Assembly: GCF_000407365.1 (NCBI RefSeq)
Contig: NZ_ASVU01000001.1
Location: forward strand, 1,769,501 to 1,833,500
Length of the DNA: 64,000 nucleotides
Source: Enterococcus asini ATCC 700915
GTDB taxonomy: Bacteria; Bacillota; Bacilli; Lactobacillales; Enterococcaceae
Reading direction: 5' to 3'
Positions 22,349-31,985 of this stretch are shown one piece after another. The notes below the pieces were generated by a model. It ran no database searches and had not been told where the DNA came from. It saw only the letters and a list, made by a program, of their open reading frames with translations. How positions within the stretch are numbered: the stretch's first letter is position 1; each line of letters begins with the position of its first letter. The position numbers and the translations under genes were made by a program.

Positions 22349-25159
22349 GTGAAAAATGATCAAATCTATGCGGTGGTAGACATTGAGACTACCGGAACAG
22401 ATCCACAAACGGATCGGATCATTCAATTTGGCTGCGTTTTGGTAAAAAATGGGGAGATCATCAATCGCTTTGCCACCGATGTGAATCCCAATAAGATGAT
22501 TCCCAAACAGATTCAAAATTTAACGAAAATCACCAATGCCCGAGTGCAACGGGCGCCGTATTTTGAAGATATCGCTCCGACTTTATCAAACCTTTTAGCG
22601 GATACGGTCTTTGTGGCCCACAATATTTATTTTGATTATCAATTTTTGAACCATGAGCTTTTGCGCTGTGGGATGCCGAAACTTACGATTCCCGGCATTG
22701 ATACGGTGGAATTGGCCCAGATTTTTTTGCCGAAAGAACCGAGCTTTCGCTTAATGGACTTGGCCAATCGTTTCGGCTTGACCCATGAAAATCCCCACCA
22801 AGCCGATAGTGATGCGGAAGTGACGGCTATGTTGCTCCTGTATATCGAGTCCGTTATGCGCTCATTGCCTTTGGTGACCATGGAGCAGATTGCACGCCTT
22901 GCCAGTCATATGGGGATGCAGACGGGAACCTTTATTAAAAAAGTCACCCAAGAGATGCGCCAGTTGACGACACCGTTACCTGAGGAGTTGATGGTTGTTT
23001 CTGGGATTGCATTAAAGAGGAAAACCGTGCCGTTTTTTTCCTATAATCTATATGAAAAAAACTTTCCTCTGAAAAAGCGAGGCAAAGAAAAACTATTTGG
23101 AGACAAGTTGGTATTTTATAAGGAACAAGCTCGCTTGATGAACTTGGTGTACCGGCATTTTGCCCCTGAAGTAGCCCCTGCAAGTGATACGCCAGATAAA
23201 AAGCCGACGCAAAAGGATCTCTTGATTGAAGCTGCTACCGGAATGGGGAAGACTATCGGCTATCTGTTGCCCTTGGCGTATTTGGCGACACCAGAGCAAC
23301 CTTTAGTTGTCAGCACGGCCTCTTTGTTATTGCAAGATCAACTGCTGACCCAAGATGTGCCTAAGGTCAATGCCGTCTTACCGCAGCCTTTAGTAGGTAC
23401 GGTGATTAAAGGGCAGCGGCATTACTTAGACTTGGCTCGCTTTCAAGCCAAGCTCACAACGGCTCCCCAACAAAAACAGTATCAATTGTATCAAATGGCA
23501 ACTTTGGTTTGGTTGACCCAAACGACCACAGGGGATTTTGATGAGTTAAACCTCGTTTCCTTGAAACATCCTTTCTTTCAAGATGTCTGTCATCGTGGAT
23601 TGGCTAGTTTGGAAAAGGACAGTCCTTTTTATGCCCATGATTTTCTGCGTTTTTTAAGTAAACGCATGAAAGCTAGTAATTTATTAATCGTCAATCATGC
23701 CTTTTTAGCTCGGGAATCCTTGCGCAAGGAACCCTTTTTACCCCAAAGTCGCTATTTGATTATCGACGAGGCCCATCACTTGGCCACAAGTTGTGAGCAA
23801 GCAGAGCGCCAGTGCGTGGCCACGGGGGCATTTCGCAAAAGTATGCATCAAGTGACCGCGGAAAAGGGCTTATTTGAACAAGTGGCGGCACTTTTTGAAA
23901 GCCAACCGCAGTTTCTATCTCACTTGGGAATTTACGCCCAAGAGTTACAAGGTTTAGTGGAAAATCAAGAAATCCTCTTAACCGCATTACTGGAGGAAAC
24001 GACTACCTCTGAGGAAATCGTAATCACCCAAGAGCAAATGATGTCGCTGCCTTTAGAAGCTCAAAAAGCCAAGAGTAAAATCTTGTTGTATTACGAAGAA
24101 GCGGCTTGGTTGAGCCGAGAACTACGCAAAGCCAGTCAAAATGCCGAGCTGACCATGACCACTACTGAAGAATTACTCGTGACTGACTTTCAGGAGTACC
24201 TGGCTAGTGTCAATGAGCAAGGACTGATGATGAAAAACTGGTTAACAGACTGGCGGCAAGAACTTGTTCACTTTTTAGTACCGGATAAAAATCGTCTGAC
24301 AGGGGAGTGTCAGCTTTTGGACTTGGCCGCTCCTTTGTTGCCACGCACTAAGTGGTATCCTCGATATGAAAAGATTCTGTACGTTGGGGGTACCTTGAAA
24401 GTCAGTGGCAATCAGCACTATATCAGTCGTCGTTTGGGCATCCCGGAGGCGCCTTTAAAAGTGGTACCGGCACCTTTTGATTATGGAACACAAACTCAGC
24501 TATTGGTGCCTGCAGAAGGACCACTCATCAATGAACAAAGCCCAGAAGAATACGACGCGTACTTGATTCGAACCATTGAAGGACTGATTCGCAGTGTGTC
24601 TCGACCAATTTTGATCCTCTTTACCGCTCACGATGTTTTGCAAAAGGTGTACAGTGCGTTACACAAACAGTTTCTTGTGGAAGGACGGGAGATTTTGGCC
24701 CAAGGTATGGGAGGCAGTCGGGAAAAACTGTTGCGACGCTTCAGTCGTTCCAAAGACAGTGTCCTGTTAGGTGCGGATAGTTTTTGGGAAGGGGTGGATT
24801 TGCCGGGAGAGCAACTGGAAGTATTGGTTGTGACCAGACTCCCCTTTGAAAATCCTAAGCGGCCTTTGGTGGCAGCCCGCAATCGTTATTTGGAAGAACA
24901 AGGCTTGAATCCTTTTAGTCAAGTTGCACTCCCTCAGGCGGCTCTGCGTTTACGCCAAGCATATGGACGCTTGGTACGCAGCCCTCAGGATCGTGGTGTG
25001 ATGATTGTTTTGGATCGCCGGTTGGTCACCAGTTATTATGGGCACCGCTTGACGAAGGCCTTTCCTAAGAAGGTCAAAGCTCAAGAATGCTCCATCAAAC
25101 AGCTAGAAGAAAAGCTATCTTGGTTAAAAAAAGCTACCGACAGCGAAAAAAATGAGTAA
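22349..25159 (+). CDS. dinG: DinG-family protein: 3'-5' exonuclease fused to a helicase-like domain
   Basis: This 936-residue protein is the Firmicute-type DinG. Residues about 1-165 form a DnaQ-like DEDDh exonuclease (VVDIETTG, VAHNIYFDYQFL, HQADSDAEVTA). The XPD/DinG-like ATPase follows, with Walker A ATGMGKT at about 300, DEAH in IIDEAHHLA and motif VI QAYGRLVRS. The four-Cys iron-sulfur cluster of E. coli DinG is not evident. In S. aureus a protein of this design acts as an exonuclease rather than a helicase. The GTG at 22349 is chosen because GAGGTGG lies 7 bases upstream. It leads the dinG-ypmB-aspB-asnS neighbourhood, an order shared with Bacillus. Confidence 0.92.
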   Translation: MKNDQIYAVVDIETTGTDPQTDRIIQFGCVLVKNGEIINRFATDVNPNKMIPKQIQNLTKITNARVQRAPYFEDIAPTLSNLLADTVFVAHNIYFDYQFLNHELLRCGMPKLTIPGIDTVELAQIFLPKEPSFRLMDLANRFGLTHENPHQADSDAEVTAMLLLYIESVMRSLPLVTMEQIARLASHMGMQTGTFIKKVTQEMRQLTTPLPEELMVVSGIALKRKTVPFFSYNLYEKNFPLKKRGKEKLFGDKLVFYKEQARLMNLVYRHFAPEVAPASDTPDKKPTQKDLLIEAATGMGKTIGYLLPLAYLATPEQPLVVSTASLLLQDQLLTQDVPKVNAVLPQPLVGTVIKGQRHYLDLARFQAKLTTAPQQKQYQLYQMATLVWLTQTTTGDFDELNLVSLKHPFFQDVCHRGLASLEKDSPFYAHDFLRFLSKRMKASNLLIVNHAFLARESLRKEPFLPQSRYLIIDEAHHLATSCEQAERQCVATGAFRKSMHQVTAEKGLFEQVAALFESQPQFLSHLGIYAQELQGLVENQEILLTALLEETTTSEEIVITQEQMMSLPLEAQKAKSKILLYYEEAAWLSRELRKASQNAELTMTTTEELLVTDFQEYLASVNEQGLMMKNWLTDWRQELVHFLVPDKNRLTGECQLLDLAAPLLPRTKWYPRYEKILYVGGTLKVSGNQHYISRRLGIPEAPLKVVPAPFDYGTQTQLLVPAEGPLINEQSPEEYDAYLIRTIEGLIRSVSRPILILFTAHDVLQKVYSALHKQFLVEGREILAQGMGGSREKLLRRFSRSKDSVLLGADSFWEGVDLPGEQLEVLVVTRLPFENPKRPLVAARNRYLEEQGLNPFSQVALPQAALRLRQAYGRLVRSPQDRGVMIVLDRRLVTSYYGHRLTKAFPKKVKAQECSIKQLEEKLSWLKKATDSEKNE

Positions 25160-25273
25160 ATATGCAAAAAAATCTGGTATAATGAAATCACCTGAAAATA
25201 CGGCTGAAATAATTTGTTTTCGAAATAATGTTCGTGTTTTCTCAGGCTTTTGCCAGTAGTCAGGAGAATTTAG

Positions 25274-25777
25274 ATGACAACAACAGAAAAGAAGGATCGT
25301 CGTTTAGAATGGGGCTTGGTGACACTAATCTTGGTGTTACTAGCTTTGATTGTCGGTTTCGTCACAGTGATGTACCGCAGCAATCGCCCCTATGCCCAAG
25401 CAGAAGAAGAGGCGACGGCTATTGCCAAGAAGTACACCGATTTAACGAAAGTTTCGGATTTTTATTGGTTTACTCGAGATGAGACGTATTTTAGTTTGTT
25501 GGGAGCAGACAAAAAGGGCAATGAGATTGCGGTCATCGTGCCCAAAGACGGCAATAAAGTCACCGTTTTAAACCAAAAAGATGGTGTTAGTGAGTTAGCC
25601 GCTATGCAAAATGTGGCTAAAGCTTATCCAAAAGAAAAGGTCAAACAAGCCAAATTAGGGATTTACAAAGAAGCCCCCGTCTGGGAAGTCACCACGACTT
25701 CTGATTCTGGGAAGGTAAATTACGTGTTAGTATCTTTTGATAAAGGTGAAGAAATCAAGAAAGTCAGCGATATCTAA
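25274..25777 (+). CDS. ypmB: YpmB-like DUF5590 membrane-anchored protein
   Basis: This 167-residue protein has an N-terminal membrane anchor (about residues 12-34, LVTLILVLLALIVGFVTV) and an external domain of two PepSY-like halves typical of DUF5590. Its position between dinG and the aspartate aminotransferase gene matches Bacillus ypmB. The function is unknown. CAGGAGAA precedes the ATG, and a TATAAT-like -10 at about 25178 could start a separate transcript. Confidence 0.82.
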   Translation: MTTTEKKDRRLEWGLVTLILVLLALIVGFVTVMYRSNRPYAQAEEEATAIAKKYTDLTKVSDFYWFTRDETYFSLLGADKKGNEIAVIVPKDGNKVTVLNQKDGVSELAAMQNVAKAYPKEKVKQAKLGIYKEAPVWEVTTTSDSGKVNYVLVSFDKGEEIKKVSDI

Positions 25778-25793
25778 AAGGGAGAGGATCTTC

Positions 25794-26984
25794 ATGAAAT
25801 TATCCAAACGGGCAATGCAATTGGAACCATCGGTCACTTTGGCAGCAGCAGCGAAAGCCAAACAATTAAAATCAGAGGGCTATGACGTCTTGAGCCTGAC
25901 TGTGGGAGAGCCGGACTTTCCGACGCCGGAAAACATTCGCGAAGCAGCTGTGACAGCCATTCGCAGCGGGGAAGCAAGCTTTTATACGCAAGCTGCCGGG
26001 ATTCCCGAATTGCGTCGGGCGGTGGTCGATTACATGAAGACCTATTACGGTTTGGATTACGGGATTGAAGAAACTATCGTGACGGATGGGGCTAAGTTCG
26101 CTTTGTATGCTTTGTTCCAAGCTATTTTGGATAAAGGAGACGAAGTGATTATCCCGGTGCCATACTGGGTCAGCTACGCGGAACAAGTTAAGTTGGCAGA
26201 AGGGGTGCCGGTTTTTGTGGAAGGTCTGCAAGAAGCAGATTTTAAAGTCACTGTGCCCCAGCTTGAAGCGGCTCGTACCGAAAAAACCGTGGCAGTTTTA
26301 TTGAATTCTCCATCAAATCCCACGGGGATGATTTATACGAAGGACGAACTGCGAGCGATTGGAGAATGGGCTGTGGAGCACGGCTTGTTGATTATCGCCG
26401 ACGATATTTACGGTCGTTTGGTTTATAACGGCAATACTTTTACACCAATGGCCACAGTTAGCCGGGAGATTCGCAAAAATACCATCGTCATTAATGGGGT
26501 CTCTAAGACCTATGCCATGACCGGTTGGCGGATTGGCTTTGCTATTGGGAATAAAGAAATCATCGCCGCCATGGCTAAAATCACATCCCAATCTACTAGT
26601 AATCCAACAGCTGCCAGTCAGTACGCGGCTTTAGAAGCCTTAACAGGAGAGCAAGACTCCGTGGAACTCATGCGACAAGCCTTTGAAGAACGATTGAATA
26701 AACTCTATCCACTGGTAGCGGCGATTCCTGGGGTGAAATTGACCAAGCCACAAGGCGCTTTTTATCTCTTCCCCAATATGGCAGGGACGATGGAACTGTG
26801 TGGCTATGACAATGTCACGACCTTCGTCAATGATTTGTTGGAAGATGCACTGGTGGCTACCGTAACCGGGGCCGGCTTTGGCGCTCCGGAAAATCTCCGG
26901 ATTAGCTACGCTGCAGACTGGGATACCTTGGAAGAGGCCGTTCGTCGCATTACTGCCTTTGTCGAGAAAAAACGCTTGAAATAA
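25794..26984 (+). CDS. aspB: Pyridoxal-phosphate aspartate aminotransferase (class I)
   Basis: This 396-residue enzyme interconverts aspartate and 2-oxoglutarate with oxaloacetate and glutamate. The PLP lysine is in NGVSKTYAMTGWRIGF (about residue 240). Also seen are SPSNPTG (substrate and cofactor contact, about 165-171) and IADDIYGRL. The ATG at 25794 follows GGGAGAGG just after ypmB, so the two are probably co-transcribed. A terminator separates it from asnS, which has its own promoter. Aspartate made here is the substrate of the next enzyme. Confidence 0.93.
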   Translation: MKLSKRAMQLEPSVTLAAAAKAKQLKSEGYDVLSLTVGEPDFPTPENIREAAVTAIRSGEASFYTQAAGIPELRRAVVDYMKTYYGLDYGIEETIVTDGAKFALYALFQAILDKGDEVIIPVPYWVSYAEQVKLAEGVPVFVEGLQEADFKVTVPQLEAARTEKTVAVLLNSPSNPTGMIYTKDELRAIGEWAVEHGLLIIADDIYGRLVYNGNTFTPMATVSREIRKNTIVINGVSKTYAMTGWRIGFAIGNKEIIAAMAKITSQSTSNPTAASQYAALEALTGEQDSVELMRQAFEERLNKLYPLVAAIPGVKLTKPQGAFYLFPNMAGTMELCGYDNVTTFVNDLLEDALVATVTGAGFGAPENLRISYAADWDTLEEAVRRITAFVEKKRLK

Positions 26985-26995
26985 CGTATCTTGTT

Positions 26996-27024
26996 AACCG
27001 CCAAAATAGTTGGCGGTTTTTTTG
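26996..27024 (+). terminator. Rho-independent terminator after aspB
   Basis: AACCGCCAA pairs with TTGGCGGTT (26996-27004 with 27010-27018), with T7 following. Confidence 0.88.
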
Positions 27025-27084
27025 TAGGAATAGGAAGCAAAGAGGAAAATCCCCGGTTTATCCTGAAGAAAAAAGGACTGGTTG

Positions 27085-27113
27085 TTGAAAAATAGCCGCG
27101 AAACGATTACAAT
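27085..27113 (+). promoter_or_regulatory. Promoter of asnS
   Basis: TTGAAA, exactly 17 bases, then TACAAT, 35 bases before the GTG start. The leader is too short for a T-box riboswitch, so any amino-acid control must differ. Confidence 0.75.
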
Positions 27114-27147
27114 CGATTTTGATAACAAAAAGACAGGAGAGACAACT

Positions 27148-28446
27148 GTGGAAAGAATTCAAATTATTGATGCCAAGAACCACGTAGGCCAAACCGTGCA
27201 AATCGGTGCCTGGGTGGCGAATAAACGCTCCAGTGGGAAAATCGCATTTCTCCAATTACGAGACGGTACCGCTTATTTCCAAGGGGTAGTGGTAAAAAGT
27301 GAAGTAGCGGAAGAAACCTTCCAATTAGCTAAAAACTTAAACCAAGAAACCGCTGTGCTAATCACCGGTGAAATTCGGGAAGACACCCGTTCTAAATTCG
27401 GCTACGAAATCGGTATTGCCGGTATTGAAGTCGTAGGGGAAAGCCACGAATATCCGATTACACCAAAAGAACACGGGACCGACTTTTTGATGGATCACCG
27501 TCATCTGTGGTTGCGTTCTTCAAAACAACACGCGATTATGCAAATTCGTAACGAATTGATTCGGGCAACTTACGAATTCTTCAATCAAAACGGTTTTGTG
27601 AAAATCGATCCCCCAATCTTAACCGGCTCTGCTCCAGAAGGCACCACCGACCTATTTGAAACCAACTACTTTGATCAAAAAGCCTATCTTTCTCAATCTG
27701 GTCAGCTTTACATGGAAGCTGCGGCTATGGCTTTTGGCAAGGTCTTCTCCTTTGGTCCAACATTCCGGGCTGAAAAATCCAAGACTCGTCGTCACTTGAT
27801 TGAATTCTGGATGATTGAACCAGAAATGGCTTTTGCTCATCAAGAAGAAAGTCTAGAAGTCCAAGAACAGTATGTGGCATTCTTAGTCCAAAGCGTCTTA
27901 GACAACTGCGACTATGCGCTACATGTTTTGGAACGAGATCGCAACGTGCTCGAAAAATACACCCAGTTGCCATTCCCACGAATTTCCTATGATGATGCCA
28001 TTGAACTATTGAAGAAAAATGGGTTTGAGGGAATTGAATGGGGCGATGACTTTGGTTCCCCACATGAAACCTTTATCGCTAACTCCTTCGATCGCCCAGT
28101 GTTCATCTTGAACTATCCAAAAGCAATCAAGCCGTTTTACATGAAACCACATCCAACGAGAGAAGATGTAGTAATTTGTGCGGATATGATTGCCCCAGAA
28201 GGTTACGGCGAAATCATCGGCGGTAGCGAACGGGCTACGGATTATGAGTACCTTTTGGAACAAATCAAAACCCATGGCTTAGATCCAGAAGAATACGCAT
28301 GGTATTTGGACTTGCGGAAATACGGTTCCGTTCCTCACGCCGGTTTCGGTCTAGGCTTAGAACGTACGGTTACGTGGTTAGCCGGTATTGAACATGTGCG
28401 GGAAGCCATTCCATTCCCACGCTTGTTGAACCGGATTTATCCTTAA
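27148..28446 (+). CDS. asnS: Asparaginyl-tRNA synthetase
   Basis: This 432-residue class IIb synthetase charges tRNA-Asn. The N-terminal OB domain binds the anticodon ([20 protein letters not shown]). Motif 2 is seen around [20 protein letters not shown] and motif 3 in [13 protein letters not shown]. Synthetases of this length are AsnRS rather than the longer AspRS. The GTG at 27148 with ACAGGAGAG is chosen, since the in-frame TTG at 27082 lies upstream of the -35 element and so outside the transcript. Confidence 0.95.
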   Translation: MERIQIIDAKNHVGQTVQIGAWVANKRSSGKIAFLQLRDGTAYFQGVVVKSEVAEETFQLAKNLNQETAVLITGEIREDTRSKFGYEIGIAGIEVVGESHEYPITPKEHGTDFLMDHRHLWLRSSKQHAIMQIRNELIRATYEFFNQNGFVKIDPPILTGSAPEGTTDLFETNYFDQKAYLSQSGQLYMEAAAMAFGKVFSFGPTFRAEKSKTRRHLIEFWMIEPEMAFAHQEESLEVQEQYVAFLVQSVLDNCDYALHVLERDRNVLEKYTQLPFPRISYDDAIELLKKNGFEGIEWGDDFGSPHETFIANSFDRPVFILNYPKAIKPFYMKPHPTREDVVICADMIAPEGYGEIIGGSERATDYEYLLEQIKTHGLDPEEYAWYLDLRKYGSVPHAGFGLGLERTVTWLAGIEHVREAIPFPRLLNRIYP

Positions 28447-28461
28447 TAAAGTGTGTAGTAG

Positions 28462-28492
28462 AACCCTTAGCTTTGGCTGAGGGGTTTTTTTT
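28462..28492 (+). terminator. Rho-independent terminator after asnS
   Basis: AACCCTTAGC pairs with GCTGAGGGGTT around TTTG, followed by T8. Confidence 0.88.
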
Positions 28493-28620
28493 GCAGAAAA
28501 AGAAGTAATTTAGAAGAAAGAATACTCTCATTGTTTTTGAAATAAGTTATTATCGTTTATAATTAAGTGAAAGGGGTTTCTGCGGAAAATGAGTGAGTAT
28601 TCCAGATAGGAGGATTAATG

Positions 28621-31026
28621 ATGAAAAGAGGGATTAGGTTAATTAGTTGGTTAGCAGTCTTTTTGGTCATGATGCAAGGTGTGGTACCTGTGTTAGGGGC
28701 TACAGATGAAAAGTTACAGGAGGAGAGCTCGGAGATTTTTTCAAAGGCCGACTCATCTATTGAAAAAAAAGAAAATGAAACTAGTAGCATTATCACAAAC
28801 GAAGCTGTGGAAAGTAGCTCAAGTAAGGATACCATCACCCCCCCAGTTGGTAATGGATCGCAAGTTAGTAGCGAATCAGTAGAAAATGAAGCACAGGGTT
28901 CTTCTGAAGATTCGCCTCTAAATGAAACTAGATTTCAACTAGCTTATCAGTTAGAGGATGAAATTTGGCATTACGCAATAGAAAATCAATTGAATATTGA
29001 TAATCATGGCGAAGCAATAAAAGGTTTAAAGTTGCGAGGAATCGACCAGGAAGCAGGTAGCGAAGAGTCAATTCTGGAATTTCGGGGACATTACAGTGAA
29101 ATAGGTTGGAACGCGGAAGGATTCAGTGATGAAGCTATTTTTTCAGAGCCAATCAATCAAACGCATGTTCTAGAGGCGTTTGCTTTACGCTTAAAAGAAA
29201 ATCTAAGGGAAGAATATTCAGTTTACTATCAAGTTTACACTTCGGAGTTTAGCTGGTTAGGCTGGGCAAAAAATGGCGAGATAGCTGGTTCAATGGGATA
29301 CGGTTGTGGGATTGAAAAGATTAATATCTGTATTCTACCAGCATCTGAAGAAGCACCGACTAACGGAAAGGATTCCTTTGTCGAACAAGTTGCTGTGAAA
29401 AATACTGCGACGATTCAAGAAATTTCCGCTAGTGTACAGTATCAAGCTCATGTGGAGTCTGTTGGTTGGCAAAATACTGTGAAAGATGGTGCAACTGCTG
29501 GGACAACAGGAGTTGCTAGACGGATAGAAGCGATAAAGCTAAATTTATCTTTAGTTGGTATTACAGGTGATATAGAATATCGCAGTCACATTGAGAATTT
29601 AGGGTGGTCTTCCTATAGTAGAGACGGAGCAATTTCTGGGACTACCGGTAGAAAGTTGCAGCTGGAGGCCTTACAAATTCGCTTAGTAGGTGAAGTAGCA
29701 CAATTATACGATGTCTATTATCGAGTTCACGTGAAAGACTTTGGTTGGTTGGATTGGGCTAAAAATGATGTGATTGCTGGAACAACAGGCTTTAATTATC
29801 GGATTGAAGCTTATGAAGTTAGATTAGTTGAAAAAACAGGAATAGCTCCAGGCACGACGACACGTCCAAATGTCATTTTTAAACAGCCGAATATCAGATA
29901 CAGTGCTCATGTGCAAGATTATGGTTGGACTTTAGGCACCCAAACTAACGGAAATATTGCAGGCACGACTGGTCGAGGCAAAAGAATTGAAGCTTTAAAA
30001 ATGTCTGTAGATAACTTGCCGATGTCTGGAGGAGTTGAGTATCGCGTTCATGGAGCTAATTATGGTTGGCAAACTTATCGAAAAAATGGAGAAATTGCTG
30101 GTACTACTGGACAAGGTTTGAGAGTTGAGGCGGTGAACATCCGGTTGACTGGTGAAGTTGCGAAGCATTTTGATGTTTATTACCGTATTCACACTGAAAA
30201 TCTAGGTTGGCTAGGTTGGGCTAAAAATGGTGAGCATGCTGGAACTACAGGGATGCGCTACCAAGCGGAAGGGCTTCAAGTTGTATTATTCTTGAAGGGA
30301 AGGTCAAATCTTGTTCAAAATAGTCAAAGCTATGTAACTCATAAAATAAATAGCATTAAGGCAGTTAGCCGTTATGTGAGGGTCTATAACAACAGTAATT
30401 CAGCTTTTTCCAATGAACCAACTCCATTTTCTACCAAAAATGCTAGTGTGGCACGCTTTCGGGGGTATATGGGACGAGCGATAAAAGAAGCTGATACTAC
30501 AAGCGGACGCTATTACTTCCTTGTGGCACCTGGAGGAAACTTAGGATGGGTTAAAGCGAGTGAAACAGAAAATGTTCAAAGTAACTTTTGGATGTATAAT
30601 ACAGATGGCCCATACCCATCTTTGAATGTTTCAAATCTAAATATTTCAGTTTCGGTTAGTCAACAGCGAGTACGTATTCGTTCAGGATCAAGGACTTTGT
30701 ATACGATGCTGTGCTCGACCGGTATGAATTTATGGCCAAGTACAAATAGCACGCCATACGGCAATTTTAGAATTCAGGCTGAAAAAGGAAGCTATTTCTG
30801 GAATTCTGGATCTGGAGGAGCTTTTTATCGATCTTTCCATGGACATGGTGTGTATCTATTTCATACGGTTCCGATTGCTACTCCGGGAACAACAGTCTTT
30901 AATTTGCGTGAAGCAGCAAAATTAGGACAACGGGCCTCTCATGGCTGTATCCGTTTATCGGTTCCAGATGCGAAGTGGTTCTATTACAATATGCCATATA
31001 ACACACCGGTTCATATTTATTACTAG
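28621..31026 (+). CDS. Secreted L,D-transpeptidase with ChW repeats
   Basis: This 801-residue exported protein has a signal peptide (about 1-28, ending GATDEK) and a Ser/Glu-rich low-complexity linker (about 35-100). About nine repeats of 40-50 residues follow to about residue 560, seven of them clear ChW (hydrophobic-Trp) repeats. An SH3-like region follows (about 570-650) and then a YkuD L,D-transpeptidase domain with the catalytic Cys in SHGCIRLS near residue 775. Such enzymes make 3-3 cross-links or attach proteins to peptidoglycan and resist most beta-lactams. The second of two ATGs is chosen for spacing to AGGAGG (first at 28618). The gene borders the polysaccharide locus and shares its A+T-rich composition. 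Confidence 0.9.
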   Translation: MKRGIRLISWLAVFLVMMQGVVPVLGATDEKLQEESSEIFSKADSSIEKKENETSSIITNEAVESSSSKDTITPPVGNGSQVSSESVENEAQGSSEDSPLNETRFQLAYQLEDEIWHYAIENQLNIDNHGEAIKGLKLRGIDQEAGSEESILEFRGHYSEIGWNAEGFSDEAIFSEPINQTHVLEAFALRLKENLREEYSVYYQVYTSEFSWLGWAKNGEIAGSMGYGCGIEKINICILPASEEAPTNGKDSFVEQVAVKNTATIQEISASVQYQAHVESVGWQNTVKDGATAGTTGVARRIEAIKLNLSLVGITGDIEYRSHIENLGWSSYSRDGAISGTTGRKLQLEALQIRLVGEVAQLYDVYYRVHVKDFGWLDWAKNDVIAGTTGFNYRIEAYEVRLVEKTGIAPGTTTRPNVIFKQPNIRYSAHVQDYGWTLGTQTNGNIAGTTGRGKRIEALKMSVDNLPMSGGVEYRVHGANYGWQTYRKNGEIAGTTGQGLRVEAVNIRLTGEVAKHFDVYYRIHTENLGWLGWAKNGEHAGTTGMRYQAEGLQVVLFLKGRSNLVQNSQSYVTHKINSIKAVSRYVRVYNNSNSAFSNEPTPFSTKNASVARFRGYMGRAIKEADTTSGRYYFLVAPGGNLGWVKASETENVQSNFWMYNTDGPYPSLNVSNLNISVSVSQQRVRIRSGSRTLYTMLCSTGMNLWPSTNSTPYGNFRIQAEKGSYFWNSGSGGAFYRSFHGHGVYLFHTVPIATPGTTVFNLREAAKLGQRASHGCIRLSVPDAKWFYYNMPYNTPVHIYY
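28933..30301 (+). repeat. Tandem ChW repeat array within the transpeptidase gene
   Basis: The encoded units share the pattern Y-x-x-H-x-x-x-x-GW followed by GTTG and EA. The middle units (for example IAGTTGFNYRIEA and IAGTTGQGLRVEA) are the closest. The first two units are degenerate. ChW repeats are known from clostridial surface proteins and probably bind the wall. Confidence 0.75.
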
Positions 31027-31049
31027 GTTTACTTTTAAATTATTACGTG

Positions 31050-31079
31050 GCCTGCAAGTGGTTACTTGCAGGCTTTTTT
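31050..31079 (+). terminator. Rho-independent terminator after the transpeptidase gene
   Basis: GCCTGCAAGT pairs with ACTTGCAGGC (31050-31059 with 31064-31073), with T6 following. Confidence 0.9.
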
Positions 31080-31139
31080 GATTCTAAAGAAGGAAATTAG
31101 GAAAAACTTATGCTTTTACTTGTGATTTCGTGGCCTTTA

Positions 31140-31167
31140 TTTACTACAAGAATGAGTATGGTATAAT
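31140..31167 (+). promoter_or_regulatory. Probable main promoter of the polysaccharide operon
   Basis: TTTACT, 16 bases, then TATAAT preceded by TGG (extended -10), 41 bases before the first glycosyltransferase start. It sits between a strong terminator and the first gene, so it should drive the locus. Confidence 0.72.
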
Positions 31168-31208
31168 AGCCCTTGTTGAACGACGAGATTGAAATAAGGA
31201 AGAAGTAG

Positions 31209-31985
31209 ATGGATAAAATAATCATCAGTATTGTCACTTATAATAGTCCGGATGCTTTCGAGACCTTGAATCAGTTTCAAAGTATTGTGGAAAAGAACGA
31301 TCGCTTTGAACTGTTTGTTTATGATAATCATTCGGAGTCGGCTTATGTTGAGAAACTCAAGTCATTCAAATTTGCAAACATTATAGAAGGTAGTGAGAAT
31401 ACTGGATTCGGTCATGGGCACAATGAAATTCTCTTACACCAAAGAGGAAAGTATGCTTTGATTTGTAACCCCGATATTGTTATCGAGGAAGCTGATCTTC
31501 AAGTACTGCTACAAAAAATCGAGGAAACACCGAATACGGTGGCAGCCTTTCCGAGTGTTTATAATTCCGATGGCACACCGCAATATTTGATTCGAAAGCG
31601 ATTAGCGGTCTTTGATTACCTTCTTCGGTTTTTACCTAGCAAAACTCTTAAACGAATCTTTGAAAAACGGTTGAGCGATTTTGAATGTCGAAATTTATCT
31701 AATACAGAAGATACGGCTATTAAGATGGGATCTGGGTGTTTGATGTTAGTTGATCTAGAAAAATACAAAAAAATTGGTGGTTTTGATGAGCGATTTTTTA
31801 TGTATTTTGAGGATAATGATTTATGCTTGCGCTTGGCTTCAGATGGTGATTCTCTACTTTATGTACCTTCAGCTAAAATTGTGCATCATTATGGAAAGGG
31901 GTCTCACCGTAGTTTTAAACTATTTGTCATTTTTATTCAGTCGATGATCAAATTCTTTAATAAGTGGGGATGGCGTTTTTTTTAA
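31209..31985 (+). CDS. GT2 glycosyltransferase, EpaB/rhamnosyltransferase-like
   Basis: This 258-residue GT-A enzyme has SIVTYNSPDAFETLN at the N-terminus, a nucleotide-binding GSENTGFGHGHN loop, the metal-binding motif in LICNPDIVIEEADL (DxD-like NPD) and the acceptor helix motif FFMYFEDNDLCLRLAS. The pattern matches dTDP-rhamnosyltransferases of the WbbL/EpaB kind. AAGGAAGAA precedes the ATG. It is the first of three overlapping GT genes directly upstream of the rml genes. The enterococcal epaA (GlcNAc-1-P transferase) is not next to it. Confidence 0.87.
   Translation: MDKIIISIVTYNSPDAFETLNQFQSIVEKNDRFELFVYDNHSESAYVEKLKSFKFANIIEGSENTGFGHGHNEILLHQRGKYALICNPDIVIEEADLQVLLQKIEETPNTVAAFPSVYNSDGTPQYLIRKRLAVFDYLLRFLPSKTLKRIFEKRLSDFECRNLSNTEDTAIKMGSGCLMLVDLEKYKKIGGFDERFFMYFEDNDLCLRLASDGDSLLYVPSAKIVHHYGKGSHRSFKLFVIFIQSMIKFFNKWGWRFF

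Noticed and set aside
27019-27147. T-box riboswitch before asnS
   Set aside because: The gap is too short, with a promoter 35 bases before the start. No T-box sequence or antiterminator stem is seen.
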